64,000 nucleotides of DNA from Burkholderia sp. 4M9327F10 (GCF_005503145.1 NZ_SCNV01000029.1:1-64000); one strand, 5' to 3'; shown: positions 26,081 through 34,855, counted from the stretch's first letter. Made by a program: numbers and translations. The notes: generated from the sequence alone by a model not told the origin.

Positions 26081-26695
26081 ATGATGAAACTCATCGGTTC
26101 GCTCGGCAGCCCGTTTACCCGCAAGGCGCGGATCGTGTTCGCCGAAAAGAAGATCGACTACAAGCTGGTGCTCGAAAACGTTTGGGCGCCGGACACCACC
26201 ATCCATACCTTCAATCCGATCGGCAAGGTGCCGTGCCTCGTGATGGAGGACGGCGAGGCGGTGTTCGACTCGCGCGTGATCTGCGAGTACGTGGATACGC
26301 TGTCGCCGGTCGGCAAGCTGATTCCGCCGTCGGGGCGCGAGCGCGTCGAGGTGCGCTGCTGGGAAGCGCTCGCGGACGGGATGCAGGATGCGGCCGTGCT
26401 GATTCGCCTCGAAGGGACGCTGCGGCGCGAGGAGCAGCGCTCGGAGGCCTGGGTGGCGCGCCAGCAGCGCAAGATCGACGACGGCCTCGTGGCGATGTCG
26501 CAGGGGCTGGGCAGCAATCCGTGGTGCGCGGGCAATCGCTATACATTGGCGGATATCGCCATGGGCTGCGCGCTCGGCTACCTCGATTTCCGCATGCCGC
26601 AACTGAACTGGCGCGAGCCATATCCGAATCTGGACAAGCACCTCCAGAAGCTGTCGCAGCGGCAGTCGTTTATCGATACGGTGCCGGCGGACTAA
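26081..26695 (+). CDS. Glutathione S-transferase family protein
   Basis: The 204-residue protein begins MMKLIGSLGSPFTRKARIVF, placing the glutathione-site serine in the SPFTRK loop. It has the cis-proline and substrate-binding block GKVPCLVMEDGEAVFDSRVI near residue 50. The C-terminal helical domain follows (YTLADIAMGCALGYLDFR). The start could be 26081 or 26084 (two consecutive ATG). It stands alone and divergent from pepP across a 202-base gap. The substrate is unknown; I do not recognise a specific subclass beyond the general bacterial GST with a stringent-starvation-like fold. Confidence 0.88.
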   Translation: MMKLIGSLGSPFTRKARIVFAEKKIDYKLVLENVWAPDTTIHTFNPIGKVPCLVMEDGEAVFDSRVICEYVDTLSPVGKLIPPSGRERVEVRCWEALADGMQDAAVLIRLEGTLRREEQRSEAWVARQQRKIDDGLVAMSQGLGSNPWCAGNRYTLADIAMGCALGYLDFRMPQLNWREPYPNLDKHLQKLSQRQSFIDTVPAD

Positions 26696-26791
26696 GCGCG
26701 GGGGCACGGCGCCGCCCGCCTGGGCCGGGCGGGCGCCTCTGGCCGGATTGACCCAATCAACGGGCCTGCGCTGGGGCCGCGCCTGACGAGA

Positions 26792-26815
26792 GACCCGCAG
26801 CCTGACCCGAAGCCT
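26792..26815. repeat. Tandem 12-bp duplication after the stop codon of the glutamate-synthase-like gene
   Basis: GACCCGCAGCCT (26792-26803) and GACCCGAAGCCT (26804-26815) are adjacent and differ at one base. They begin 5 bases beyond the stop codon of the minus-strand gene (26821-26823). The pattern is similar to those at purB and the amidotransferase gene. Confidence 0.65.
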
Positions 26816-26820
26816 CAGAT

Positions 26821-28431
26821 TCAGGTGGCCGCCAGCTCCACCTTCGGCGCGAACGAATCAGCGCTCGCCACCGGCCACCACTTCTCATACAGCTTGTAGC
26901 GGTAGTTGCCGTTGAGCAGATCGTTCGGCTCCAGGTACTTCAGCAGATCCGACATCAGGCTTACCTCATGCGACGACACGCGCCGCACGATGTGATGCGC
27001 GCGCAGTTCCGCCGGGTGCTTGAGGCCCGCAGCCTGGACGATCTCCTGCAGCGCATGCAAGGTGTTGTGATGGAAGTTGAACACGCGGTCGGACTTGTCC
27101 AGCACCACGAGCGCGCGCTGACGCACCGGGTCCTGGGTGGCGACGCCGGTCGGGCAGCGGCCCGTGTGGCAGGTCTGCGCCTGGATGCAGCCCACCGCGA
27201 ACATGAAGCCGCGCGCCGAGTTGACCCAGTCGGCGCCGATCGCCAGGGTCTTGGTGATATCGAATGCCGTGATCATCTTGCCGCTCGCGCCGATGCGGAT
27301 GCGCGAGCGCAGGCCGATGCCTACGAGCGTGTTGTGCACCAGCAGCAATCCTTCCTGCAAGGGCACGCCAACGTGATCGGTGAATTCCAGCGGTGCGGCG
27401 CCCGTGCCGCCTTCCGCCCCGTCCACGACGATGAAGTCCGGCAGGATGCCCGTGTCCAGCATCGCCTTGGCGATACCGAAGAATTCCCACGGATGGCCGA
27501 TACACAGCTTGAAGCCGGTCGGCTTGCCGCCTGAGAGATTACGCAGGCGTTCGACAAATTCGAGCAGGCCGCGCGGCGTGGAAAACTCGGAGTGGGTGGC
27601 GGGCGAAATGCAGTCGCGGCCCATCGGTACGCCGCGCGTCTCGGCAATCTCCGGCGTGATCTTGGCGGCCGGCAGCACGCCGCCGTGGCCCGGCTTGGCG
27701 CCCTGCGAGAGCTTCACCTCGATCATCTTCACCTGCGGCTCCTGCGCCTGCTTCGCGAACTTGTCGGCATTGAACGTGCCGTCGTCGTTGCGGCAGCCGA
27801 AGTAGCCCGAAGCGATTTCCCAGATGATGTCGCCGCCATGCTCGCGGTGATACTTCGACATCGAGCCTTCGCCGGTGTCGTGCGCGAAGTTGCCCTTCTT
27901 CGCGCCCAGATTGAGCGCCATGATCGCGTTGGCCGACAGCGAGCCGAAGCTCATTGCCGAGACGTTGAAGATCGACATCGAGTAGGGCTGCTTGCGATCC
28001 GGGCCGACCACCACGCGGAAGTCGTGGCCGTCGAGCTTGGTGGGTGCGAGCGAGTGGCTGATCCATTCGTGCGCGACCGCTTTCACGTCGAGTTCGGTGC
28101 CGTACGGGCGGCTGTCGACGTCGTTCTTGGCGCGCTGATAAACGATGCTGCGCTGGGCGCGCGAGAAGGGTTTTTCATCCGTATCGTCTTCGACGAAATA
28201 CTGGCGGATCTCCGGCCGGATGAATTCGAACATGAAGCGGAAGTGGCCCCACAACGGATAGTTGCGCAGGATCGCGTGGCGCTGCTGCCTCAGATCGAAC
28301 ACGCCGAGCGCCACCAGCAGCGCGGGAATGATGATCCAGAACCACGACAGGTGACCGGTCGCGGCCAGCGCTGCACAGGCCACGAGCAGCACAACCGCGC
28401 ACCACATGGCCAGATAACGTCGAGAAAACAT
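26821..28431 (-). CDS. Membrane-anchored FMN-binding glutamate synthase-like protein
   Basis: The 536-residue protein starts with two hydrophobic segments (about residues 8-25 and 28-44), so it is predicted to be membrane-anchored. The rest matches the FMN/Fe-S domain of the glutamate synthase large subunit: VKLSQGAKPGHGGVLPAAKI near residue 245, VVDGAEGGTGAAPLEF, and a C-x5-C-x4-C cysteine pattern in GCIQAQTCHTGRCPTGVA, which in GltB binds a 3Fe-4S cluster. It lacks the amidotransferase domain and a GltD partner nearby, so true glutamate synthase activity is doubtful. The role is unknown; an oxidoreductase linked to quinones is one possibility. Confidence 0.85.
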   Translation of the reverse strand: MFSRRYLAMWCAVVLLVACAALAATGHLSWFWIIIPALLVALGVFDLRQQRHAILRNYPLWGHFRFMFEFIRPEIRQYFVEDDTDEKPFSRAQRSIVYQRAKNDVDSRPYGTELDVKAVAHEWISHSLAPTKLDGHDFRVVVGPDRKQPYSMSIFNVSAMSFGSLSANAIMALNLGAKKGNFAHDTGEGSMSKYHREHGGDIIWEIASGYFGCRNDDGTFNADKFAKQAQEPQVKMIEVKLSQGAKPGHGGVLPAAKITPEIAETRGVPMGRDCISPATHSEFSTPRGLLEFVERLRNLSGGKPTGFKLCIGHPWEFFGIAKAMLDTGILPDFIVVDGAEGGTGAAPLEFTDHVGVPLQEGLLLVHNTLVGIGLRSRIRIGASGKMITAFDITKTLAIGADWVNSARGFMFAVGCIQAQTCHTGRCPTGVATQDPVRQRALVVLDKSDRVFNFHHNTLHALQEIVQAAGLKHPAELRAHHIVRRVSSHEVSLMSDLLKYLEPNDLLNGNYRYKLYEKWWPVASADSFAPKVELAAT

Positions 28432-28574
28432 GGGGACTCCGTTGCAGAGAGCGGTTGACCGCTGATTATTTTATCGTCGCGATGTTGCTGAGCATTGGCT
28501 GCATGGTTGCCGCGCATTGGCCGGGCAGTTGCCTCGATGTTGCCTCGACCCTGCCGCGCGGCTTGCCATATCAC

Positions 28575-29720
28575 TTATCTCGCAGTGAGCAGCGCGGCGG
28601 TTTGCGGTTGCCGCACCACCGGCTGCGCGGTAGCCGCATGTTCGATGATGCCGCCGCCGAGGCAAACGTCGCCATCGTAGAGCACAGCCGATTGCCCCGG
28701 TGTGACAGCCCACTGCGCGTCCTCGAAATTGAGCGCGAAGTGGCCGTTTGCCTCGCCCGCCGTGCTGAACGTGCAGGCGGCGTCGGCTTGCCGGTAGCGG
28801 GTTTTTGCGCCGCATGCGAAGTCTTCCGCAGGCGGGTGGCCGGCTACCCAGCTGGTGTTGCCTGCGCTCAGCTTGTGGCTGAGCAGCCAGGAATGATCGT
28901 GGCCCTGGGCGACGTACAGCGTGTTCGACGGAATGTCTTTGCCCGCCACGAACCACGGCTCACCGCTGCCTTCCTTGCTGCCGCCGAGGCCAATGCCCTT
29001 GCGCTGGCCGAACGTATAGAACGCGAGACCGATATGCTCGCCGACCACCTGGCCGTCCGGTGTTTTCATCGGGCCGGGCCTGGTGGGCAGGTAGCGGTTC
29101 AGAAAATCGCGGAACGGGCGTTCGCCGATAAAGCAGATACCGGTTGAGTCTTTCTTTTTCGCGTTCGGCAGACCGATCTGCTCGGCGATCTCGCGTACCT
29201 TCGTCTTGGGGATTTCGCCGAGCGGAAACATTGTCTTCGACAACTGCGCCTGATTGAGGCGGTGCAGGAAGTACGACTGGTCCTTCGTGTGATCGAACGC
29301 CTTCAGCAGTTCGAAACGGCCATCTACTTCGCGCACACGGGCATAGTGGCCGGTCGCAATGGTCTCGGCGCCGAGCGACATGGCGTGATCGAGGAAGGCC
29401 TTGAACTTGATTTCGGCGTTGCACAGCACGTCGGGGTTCGGCGTGCGGCCGGCTGAGTATTCGCGCAGGAATTCGGCGAACACGCGGTCCTTGTATTCGG
29501 CGGCGAAGTTAACCGCTTCGACGTCGATGCCGATCAGATCGGCCACCGACACGACGTCGATCCAGTCCTGCCGCGTCGAGCAGTACTCGCCGTCGTCGTC
29601 GTCTTCCCAGTTCTTCATGAAAAGGCCGACCACGTCGTAACCTTGCTCTTTGAGCAGCCATGCGGTAACCGACGAATCGACGCCGCCCGACATGCCTACT
29701 ACGACTTTCTGCTTGCTCAT
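28575..29720 (-). CDS. mnmA: tRNA-specific 2-thiouridylase MnmA
   Basis: MnmA adds sulfur at position 2 of the wobble uridine in tRNA for Glu, Gln and Lys. The start at 29720 gives 381 residues beginning MSKQKVVVGMSGGVDSSVTA, which includes the PP-loop. The catalytic cysteines lie in PDVLCNAEIKF near residue 103 and STGICFIGER near 200. The first codons overlap the last 4 bases of the upstream nudJ, the pair seen also in enterics. Confidence 0.96.
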   Translation of the reverse strand: MSKQKVVVGMSGGVDSSVTAWLLKEQGYDVVGLFMKNWEDDDDGEYCSTRQDWIDVVSVADLIGIDVEAVNFAAEYKDRVFAEFLREYSAGRTPNPDVLCNAEIKFKAFLDHAMSLGAETIATGHYARVREVDGRFELLKAFDHTKDQSYFLHRLNQAQLSKTMFPLGEIPKTKVREIAEQIGLPNAKKKDSTGICFIGERPFRDFLNRYLPTRPGPMKTPDGQVVGEHIGLAFYTFGQRKGIGLGGSKEGSGEPWFVAGKDIPSNTLYVAQGHDHSWLLSHKLSAGNTSWVAGHPPAEDFACGAKTRYRQADAACTFSTAGEANGHFALNFEDAQWAVTPGQSAVLYDGDVCLGGGIIEHAATAQPVVRQPQTAALLTAR

Positions 29721-30274
29721 GGGTTGCCTGACTTGCTTGATCGGGTGGGCCCGACCGAATGCGTATGCACGAAGTCGAGCGGGAAACGCCGGCCTGCGAG
29801 GTAATCGTCGATACAGCGCATCACGAGCGGCGTGCGGTGCCGCCCGGGGCAGGCGCGCAGTTCGTCGGCGCTCATCCACAGCGTTCGGACGATATCGGGA
29901 TCGAGTGCGCGGTCCGGGTCGGCCGGGCCAGCGCTGCCGCAATAAGTGAAGCGCAGATAGGTGACGCCGCCGGCTGCTTGTGCCGCACCGCTTGCGCCGT
30001 CTGCGCTGCCAGTGCCGCTTGCATCACTTCGGGCCCGGCGCTCGAAATGCGTCATGTATACGCCTACCAGGGCCTCGGGCGTGAACGGATGCGCGGATTC
30101 TTCGAGCGTTTCGCGCACGACCGCTTCAGCGAGCGTTTCACCCGCCTCCAGATGGCCGGCGGGCTGGTTCAGACGCAGCCCGTCGTCCGTATGCTCCTCG
30201 ACGAGGAGAAAGCGCCCGTCGCGCTCGACGATGGCGGCCACGGTGACGTGCGCAGCCCAAGTTTCCGGATTCAT
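29717..30274 (-). CDS. nudJ: Nudix hydrolase, NudJ-like
   Basis: The 185-residue protein contains the Nudix box GHLEAGETLAEAVVRETLEE (about residues 40-60) and the N-terminal HVTVAAIVERDGRFLLVEE typical of NudJ, a phosphatase acting on nucleoside di- and triphosphates and HMP-pyrophosphate. It directly precedes and overlaps mnmA, the same gene pair as in E. coli. An Ala/Gly/Ser-rich insertion of about 20 residues (near residue 90) is unusual for the family, and a C-terminal extension of about 20 residues follows. Confidence 0.88.
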   Translation of the reverse strand: MNPETWAAHVTVAAIVERDGRFLLVEEHTDDGLRLNQPAGHLEAGETLAEAVVRETLEESAHPFTPEALVGVYMTHFERRARSDASGTGSADGASGAAQAAGGVTYLRFTYCGSAGPADPDRALDPDIVRTLWMSADELRACPGRHRTPLVMRCIDDYLAGRRFPLDFVHTHSVGPTRSSKSGNP

Positions 30275-30406
30275 GGGGCCGTATTTTACCGTCTATGGCC
30301 GGCGGCTGCCGGGAATCTGGCTACCCCGGACGACTCACGGCTCGCCCCCGGATTGTCCCTGATTTCGGTCTGCCCCCCGGTTTCGGTTAAAGTGGTGTCG
30401 TAGCCG

Positions 30407-30418
30407 TTGCAATTGCAA
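30407..30418. promoter_or_regulatory. Palindrome upstream of the transhydrogenase operon
   Basis: TTGCAATTGCAA is a perfect 12-base palindrome about 60 bases before the pntAA start, in the 204-base divergent gap with nudJ (30275-30478). It could be an operator; no matching regulator is identified. Confidence 0.3.
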
Positions 30419-30478
30419 GCCGGCGTGCCTCGTCGGCAGCTCTGTCGTAATAACAGGAAGGCCGAGGAGGATTCAACG

Positions 30479-31621
30479 ATGCACATCGGAGTGCCAGCCG
30501 AGACGCGAGCCTACGAAACCCGCGTTGCCGCCACCCCAGAGACGGTCAAGAAATACGTGTCGCAGGGCCACCGGGTCACGATCCAGAGCGGCGCCGGCAG
30601 CGGCGCCAGCTTCCCTGACGAAGCGTTCAGCGCGGTCGGCGCGGAGATCGTCGACGCAGCCGGCGCGTTCGGCGCCGATCTCGTTCTCAAGGTCCAGTCC
30701 CCAACCGAAGCCGAATTGCCGCTGCTCAAGCGCGGCGCGGTGCTGGTCGGCATGCTCGATCCTTTCAATGCCGACAACGCGGCGAAGCTTGCCTCGGCAG
30801 GCCTGACGGCCTTCGCGCTGGAGGCCGCGCCGCGCACGACCCGCGCCCAAAGCCTCGACGTGCTGTCCTCGCAGGCCAACATCGCCGGCTACAAGGCCGT
30901 GCTGCTGGCTGCCGACCTGTACCCCCGCTTCATGCCGATGCTGATGACCGCCGCGGGCACCGTGAAAGCGGCGCGCGTGCTGATATTGGGCGCCGGCGTG
31001 GCGGGCTTGCAGGCGATCGCCACGGCCAAGCGCCTCGGCGCGGTGATCGAGGCCTCGGATGTGCGTCCGGCGGTGAAGGAGCAGATCGAGTCGCTCGGCG
31101 CCAAGTTTCTCGACGTGCCCTACGAGACCGACGAGGAGCGCGAGGCCGCCCAGGGTGTGGGCGGCTACGCGCGGCCCATGCCGCCATCGTGGCTCGCGCG
31201 GCAGTCTGCGCTGGTTCACGAACGGGCCAAACAGGCCGACGTGGTGATCTCGACCGCGCTGATTCCCGGCCGTCCCGCGCCGACCCTGATCTCCGTGGAA
31301 ACCGTGCAGGCCATGAAACCCGGCTCCGTGCTGGTCGACCTTGCCGCGGGCCGCGGCCCCGAGCATGAAGGCCGGCGCGGCGGCAACTGCCCGCTCACCG
31401 AGGCGGACAAGGTGGTGACGAAACACGGCGTGCAGATTGTCGGCTACACGAACCTGGCGTCGATGGTCGCCGCCGACGCTTCTTCGCTCTACGCCCGCAA
31501 CCTGCTCGACTTCCTGAAGCTGATCATCGACAAGGAAGGCGCGCTCAACATCGATCTCGCGGACGACATCGTCGCGGCCACGCTGCTGGCGCGCGACGGT
31601 GAAGTTACGCGCAAGGCATAA
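30479..31621 (+). CDS. pntAA: NAD(P) transhydrogenase subunit alpha, part 1
   Basis: This is the NAD(H)-binding domain I of the proton-translocating transhydrogenase, which makes NADPH at the expense of the proton gradient. The start at 30479 has a strong GAGGAGG ribosome site (30464-30470) and gives MHIGVPAETRAYETRVAATP and 380 residues. The Rossmann loop LILGAGVAGLQAIATAKRLG is near residue 170. The AlaDH/PNT C-terminal segment includes KPGSVLVDLAAGRG and GYTNLASMV. Subunit alpha is split into two genes, as in many alpha- and betaproteobacteria. Confidence 0.95.
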   Translation: MHIGVPAETRAYETRVAATPETVKKYVSQGHRVTIQSGAGSGASFPDEAFSAVGAEIVDAAGAFGADLVLKVQSPTEAELPLLKRGAVLVGMLDPFNADNAAKLASAGLTAFALEAAPRTTRAQSLDVLSSQANIAGYKAVLLAADLYPRFMPMLMTAAGTVKAARVLILGAGVAGLQAIATAKRLGAVIEASDVRPAVKEQIESLGAKFLDVPYETDEEREAAQGVGGYARPMPPSWLARQSALVHERAKQADVVISTALIPGRPAPTLISVETVQAMKPGSVLVDLAAGRGPEHEGRRGGNCPLTEADKVVTKHGVQIVGYTNLASMVAADASSLYARNLLDFLKLIIDKEGALNIDLADDIVAATLLARDGEVTRKA

Positions 31622-31632
31622 GGAGACCGGCG

Positions 31633-31974
31633 ATGGAAGTCATCAACCATACCGTCATCAACCTGATCATCTTCATCCTGGCGATCTACGTGGGTTATCA
31701 CGTGGTCTGGAACGTGACGCCCGCGCTGCATACGCCGCTGATGGCCGTAACCAATGCGATTTCGGCGATCGTGATTGTGGGCGCAATGCTTGCCGCTGGC
31801 CTGACGGTGGGCGATACCGGCAAGTTCTTTGGCACACTGGCGGTCGCGCTTGCTGCAGTGAATGTGTTCGGCGGCTTTCTCGTGACGCGGCGAATGCTGG
31901 AGATGTTCAAGAAAAAAGAACCCAAAAAGCTTCCCGCTGACGGTCCGGCGCGCATTGAAGGGGGCAAGCAATGA
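31633..31974 (+). CDS. pntAB: NAD(P) transhydrogenase subunit alpha, part 2
   Basis: The 113-residue membrane protein forms the first helices of the proton-conducting domain II. Three to four hydrophobic segments are visible (residues ~5-25, 38-57, 65-85), followed by a charged tail. It begins 11 bases after pntAA, and its stop overlaps the pntB start by 4 bases, giving tight coupling of the three subunits. Confidence 0.93.
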   Translation: MEVINHTVINLIIFILAIYVGYHVVWNVTPALHTPLMAVTNAISAIVIVGAMLAAGLTVGDTGKFFGTLAVALAAVNVFGGFLVTRRMLEMFKKKEPKKLPADGPARIEGGKQ

Positions 31975-33425
31975 GTCTGAACGTCGTCACGCTGCTTTAT
32001 CTGGTTGCTTCGGTCTGCTTCATTCAGGCGCTCAAGGGCCTCTCGAATCCGAAGACGGCACGCATCGGCAATACGTTCGGCATGGCCGGGATGGCGATTG
32101 CGATCCTCACCACCATCGCACTGATCTTCAAGCAGGCCGCCACTCTCGGCTCGAACCTCGGGCTCGGTCTGGGGCTGCTGTTCGCGGCGCTGGTGGTGGG
32201 TGGCGCGGTAGGGGCGTTCGTCGCGGCGCGCGTCGAGATGACCAAGATGCCGGAACTGGTCGCGGCCATGCACTCGCTGATCGGTCTCGCCGCCGTGTGC
32301 ATCGCCTATGCGGTGGTCTCGGAGCCGTCGGCGTTTGGGCTTGTCGATCCGGACAATCCGGTGCCGGGGTTCTTGCCCTACGGCAACCGTATCGAGCTGT
32401 TCATCGGCACGTTCGTCGGTGCGATCACGTTCTCCGGTTCGGTGATCGCGTTCGGCAAGCTCTCCGGCAAGTACAAGTTTCGCCTGTTTCAGGGCGCGCC
32501 TGTGGTGTATGCGGGACAGCATCTGATCAACCTGATGCTGGCGATCGGCATGATCGGCTTTGGCGTGATTTTCTTTCTCACGCAATCATGGCTGCCGTTC
32601 ATCATCATGACGCTGATCGCATTCGCGCTCGGGGTGCTGATCATCATCCCGATCGGCGGCGCGGATATGCCGGTGGTCGTCTCGATGCTCAACTCGTACT
32701 CGGGCTGGGCGGCGGCCGGCATCGGCTTCTCGCTGAATAACCCGATGCTGATCATTGCCGGCTCGCTGGTGGGTTCGTCGGGCGCGATCCTTTCGTACAT
32801 CATGTGCCACGCGATGAACCGCTCGTTCTTCAACGTGCTGCTGGGCGGCTTCGGGGCGGAACCGGGCGCGGCCGCCGCAGGCGGGGCGCAGGAGCAGCGA
32901 CCGGTGAAGTCGGGTTCCGCCGAAGATGCCTCGTTCATGCTGGGCAATGCCGAATCGGTGGTGATCGTGCCGGGCTACGGCCTTGCCGTGGCCCGCGCGC
33001 AGCATGCGCTCAAGGAGCTTACCGACAAGCTGATCGAGCGCGGCATCGACGTGCGTTATGCGATCCATCCGGTGGCCGGGCGCATGCCGGGGCATATGAA
33101 CGTGCTGCTGGCGGAAGCCGAGGTGCCCTACGACCTCGTCTTCGAGATGGACGACATCAACAACGAGTTCGGCCAGACCGACGTCGTGCTGGTGCTCGGC
33201 GCCAACGACGTGGTGAATCCCGCGGCGAAGAACGATCCGAAGTCGCCGATTGCGGGTATGCCGATCATCGAGGCCTATAAGGCGCGCACGGTGATCGTCA
33301 ACAAGCGCTCGATGGCGGCCGGCTACGCGGGTCTCGACAACGACCTCTTCTACATGGACAAGACCATGATGGTGTTTGGCGACGCGAAGAAGGTCATTGA
33401 GGATATGGTGAAGTCGGTGGAGTGA
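31971..33425 (+). CDS. pntB: NAD(P) transhydrogenase subunit beta
   Basis: The 484-residue protein has about nine membrane helices in the first ~270 residues (rest of domain II) and a cytoplasmic NADP(H)-binding domain III at the end. Key features are GYGLAVARAQHALKEL near residue 330, HPVAGRMPGHMNVLLAEA near 365, and VLVLGANDVVNPAAK near 405. The length is normal. The operon ends here and converges with the WYL regulator gene (12-base gap). Confidence 0.95.
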   Translation: MSLNVVTLLYLVASVCFIQALKGLSNPKTARIGNTFGMAGMAIAILTTIALIFKQAATLGSNLGLGLGLLFAALVVGGAVGAFVAARVEMTKMPELVAAMHSLIGLAAVCIAYAVVSEPSAFGLVDPDNPVPGFLPYGNRIELFIGTFVGAITFSGSVIAFGKLSGKYKFRLFQGAPVVYAGQHLINLMLAIGMIGFGVIFFLTQSWLPFIIMTLIAFALGVLIIIPIGGADMPVVVSMLNSYSGWAAAGIGFSLNNPMLIIAGSLVGSSGAILSYIMCHAMNRSFFNVLLGGFGAEPGAAAAGGAQEQRPVKSGSAEDASFMLGNAESVVIVPGYGLAVARAQHALKELTDKLIERGIDVRYAIHPVAGRMPGHMNVLLAEAEVPYDLVFEMDDINNEFGQTDVVLVLGANDVVNPAAKNDPKSPIAGMPIIEAYKARTVIVNKRSMAAGYAGLDNDLFYMDKTMMVFGDAKKVIEDMVKSVE

Positions 33426-33437
33426 GCGAGGTCCCCA

Positions 33438-34124
33438 TCACTTCTGCTTTACCTCGACGCTGCGCAGATAATCCGCGAGCCGTCTCCCCTCCTGATCGGG
33501 GAACGGCTCGTGTACCTCCAGATCGCGAATCTGCTCGACGTCGAAATTGCGGAAGTCTTCACGCAGTTCGCACCACGCGCCGATGGTCCAGCGCGCTCCC
33601 CAGTACACCAGCCCCAACGGCCAGACGCGCCGCTCCGTATGCGCACCGGCGCGGTCGCGATAGGCGAAACTCACGACGCGCTTGCGGTCTATCGCCAGGT
33701 GCAGCTGGTCGACCTTCTCGGCGAACTCCCCCTTGATGTGAAACGATGGCGCGAAGATCGGCAGCCGTTCGAGCGTCGCGCGTTTGTCGGCGGGCATCGC
33801 CGCGGCGATCTTGGCCAGCGCTCCGCGCGCGCCCTTGGCGAAGCTCGCGCCGCCCCACGTTTCGAGCATGCGCGCGCCGGCGGCGAGCGCGGCGAGTTCG
33901 TCGACGGTAAAGGTGAGCGGCGGCAGGCTCGCCGAACGGCTCAGGCGGTAGCCGATGCCCGCTTCGCCTTCGATCGGCACACCGGAAAGCTGCAGGTCGC
34001 GTACATCGCGGTAGACCGTGCGCGGCGAGATATGCAGCCAGTCCGCAAGCTGTTGCGCGGTCGTCAGGCGGCGGCCGCGGAGCAACTCGGCAATCTGGAA
34101 CAGGCGGTCGGCGCGGCGCGTCAT
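33438..34124 (-). CDS. YafY-type transcriptional regulator (HTH + WYL domains)
   Basis: The 228-residue protein starts with a DeoR-like winged helix (LTTAQQLADWLHISPRTVYRD, residues ~19-39), then a WYL ligand-sensing domain with WPLGLVYWGARWTIGAWCELR near residue 175. Such regulators commonly sense small ligands and control nearby VOC or SRPBCC genes. Here it is downstream of a VOC gene on the same strand, with 117 bases between. The palindrome at 34750-34773 is a plausible operator, by inference. Confidence 0.88.
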   Translation of the reverse strand: MTRRADRLFQIAELLRGRRLTTAQQLADWLHISPRTVYRDVRDLQLSGVPIEGEAGIGYRLSRSASLPPLTFTVDELAALAAGARMLETWGGASFAKGARGALAKIAAAMPADKRATLERLPIFAPSFHIKGEFAEKVDQLHLAIDRKRVVSFAYRDRAGAHTERRVWPLGLVYWGARWTIGAWCELREDFRNFDVEQIRDLEVHEPFPDQEGRRLADYLRSVEVKQK

Positions 34125-34241
34125 CGTGGGCGTCTGGTGGGGAGGGGCGGGCGGTTTTGCGATCGGGGCGTCCCGTGATCATAGCGCTCTGTGATGGCCG
34201 TGGGCGCCGCATGCGCATCATGCGGCGCGCCGGTCAATCCG

Positions 34242-34628
34242 TCAGCCATGCTTTGGCGCATGCAGACCGATGCGGTTGCCTTCCGTATCGATGAAAAAGC
34301 CGATATAGCCGATATCCTGCGGCAGTTCGACGGCGGGCCCCTGGACCTTGCCGCCGGCCTTCTCGACGCGGGCCAGCACGGCATCGACGCTCGGCTGCGC
34401 GTTCAGATAGACCACTACGCCGTCGGCGGAAGGTTTGACTGCGGGGTTGTGGACGATGCAGCCGCCGGTAGCGGGCTCGGTGTACGCGAAGATCCCAATC
34501 GGCTCGCCGCCGAAATTTTCACGCCGTAGCGAGGTATCCAGCACGGTCTCGTAGAAACGCGCGGCGCGCTCGAAGTCGACGGACGGAATCTCGAACCAGG
34601 AAACGACGTGGCTTGCGGTTGCTGACAT
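34242..34628 (-). CDS. VOC-family (glyoxalase/bleomycin-resistance fold) protein
   Basis: The 128-residue protein has the two beta-alpha-beta-beta-beta modules of the vicinal oxygen chelate fold. Recognisable segments are VVSWFEIPSVDFERAARFYE near residue 10 and GYIGFFIDTEGNRIGLHAP near the C-terminus. It is similar to the 'glyoxalase-like' proteins found next to YafY regulators. Metal ligands cannot be assigned with confidence. The specific reaction is unknown. Confidence 0.85.
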   Translation of the reverse strand: MSATASHVVSWFEIPSVDFERAARFYETVLDTSLRRENFGGEPIGIFAYTEPATGGCIVHNPAVKPSADGVVVYLNAQPSVDAVLARVEKAGGKVQGPAVELPQDIGYIGFFIDTEGNRIGLHAPKHG

Positions 34629-34749
34629 GACACTCTCCTTGCGGTGATGGTGGATCCAGGCCGCCCGAGACGGCGCGGGTGCGGCTTGGGGCGGCCTGGG
34701 TTGGCCTTTGCAATGCGCCGGATGGCGTGAGGAGGAGTGTGCGGCGGGG

Positions 34750-34773
34750 CTACTGACAACGTTCTGTCAGTAG
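34750..34773. promoter_or_regulatory. Palindromic operator candidate upstream of the VOC gene
   Basis: CTACTGACA-N6-TGTCAGTAG is a perfect dyad with 9-bp arms (34750-34758, 34765-34773). It lies 120 bases upstream of the minus-strand VOC gene and about 30 bases upstream of the plus-strand ArsR promoter. The symmetric TGACA/TGTCA core resembles sites I associate with WYL-type regulators, so the WYL protein at 33438 is the likely binder. Confidence 0.6.
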
Positions 34774-34803
34774 CCTCCGGGTTCTGCTGAACGAGCTTTG
34801 AGC

Positions 34804-34831
34804 TTGACATGCAACCAAAAGGTTGCATAAT
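34804..34831 (+). promoter_or_regulatory. ArsR-operon promoter with embedded autorepressor operator
   Basis: A consensus -35 TTGACA (34804-34809) and a -10 CATAAT (34826-34831) are 16 bases apart. A perfect inverted repeat ATGCAACC-AAAA-GGTTGCAT (34809-34828) fills the spacer. A repressor bound here would block polymerase, as in ArsR-family autoregulation. The following gene encodes such a repressor, starting about 25 bases downstream. Confidence 0.75.
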
Positions 34832-34855
34832 AAAACGCACCACCACACCGATCGC

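Noticed and set aside
26707..26738. GC-rich inverted repeat considered as a terminator after the GST gene
   Set aside because: Pairing is imperfect and there is no T run on either strand.
24415..26751. A 778-codon plus-strand frame
   Set aside because: Antisense to pepP in most of its length, then out of frame with the GST gene; no recognisable domain.
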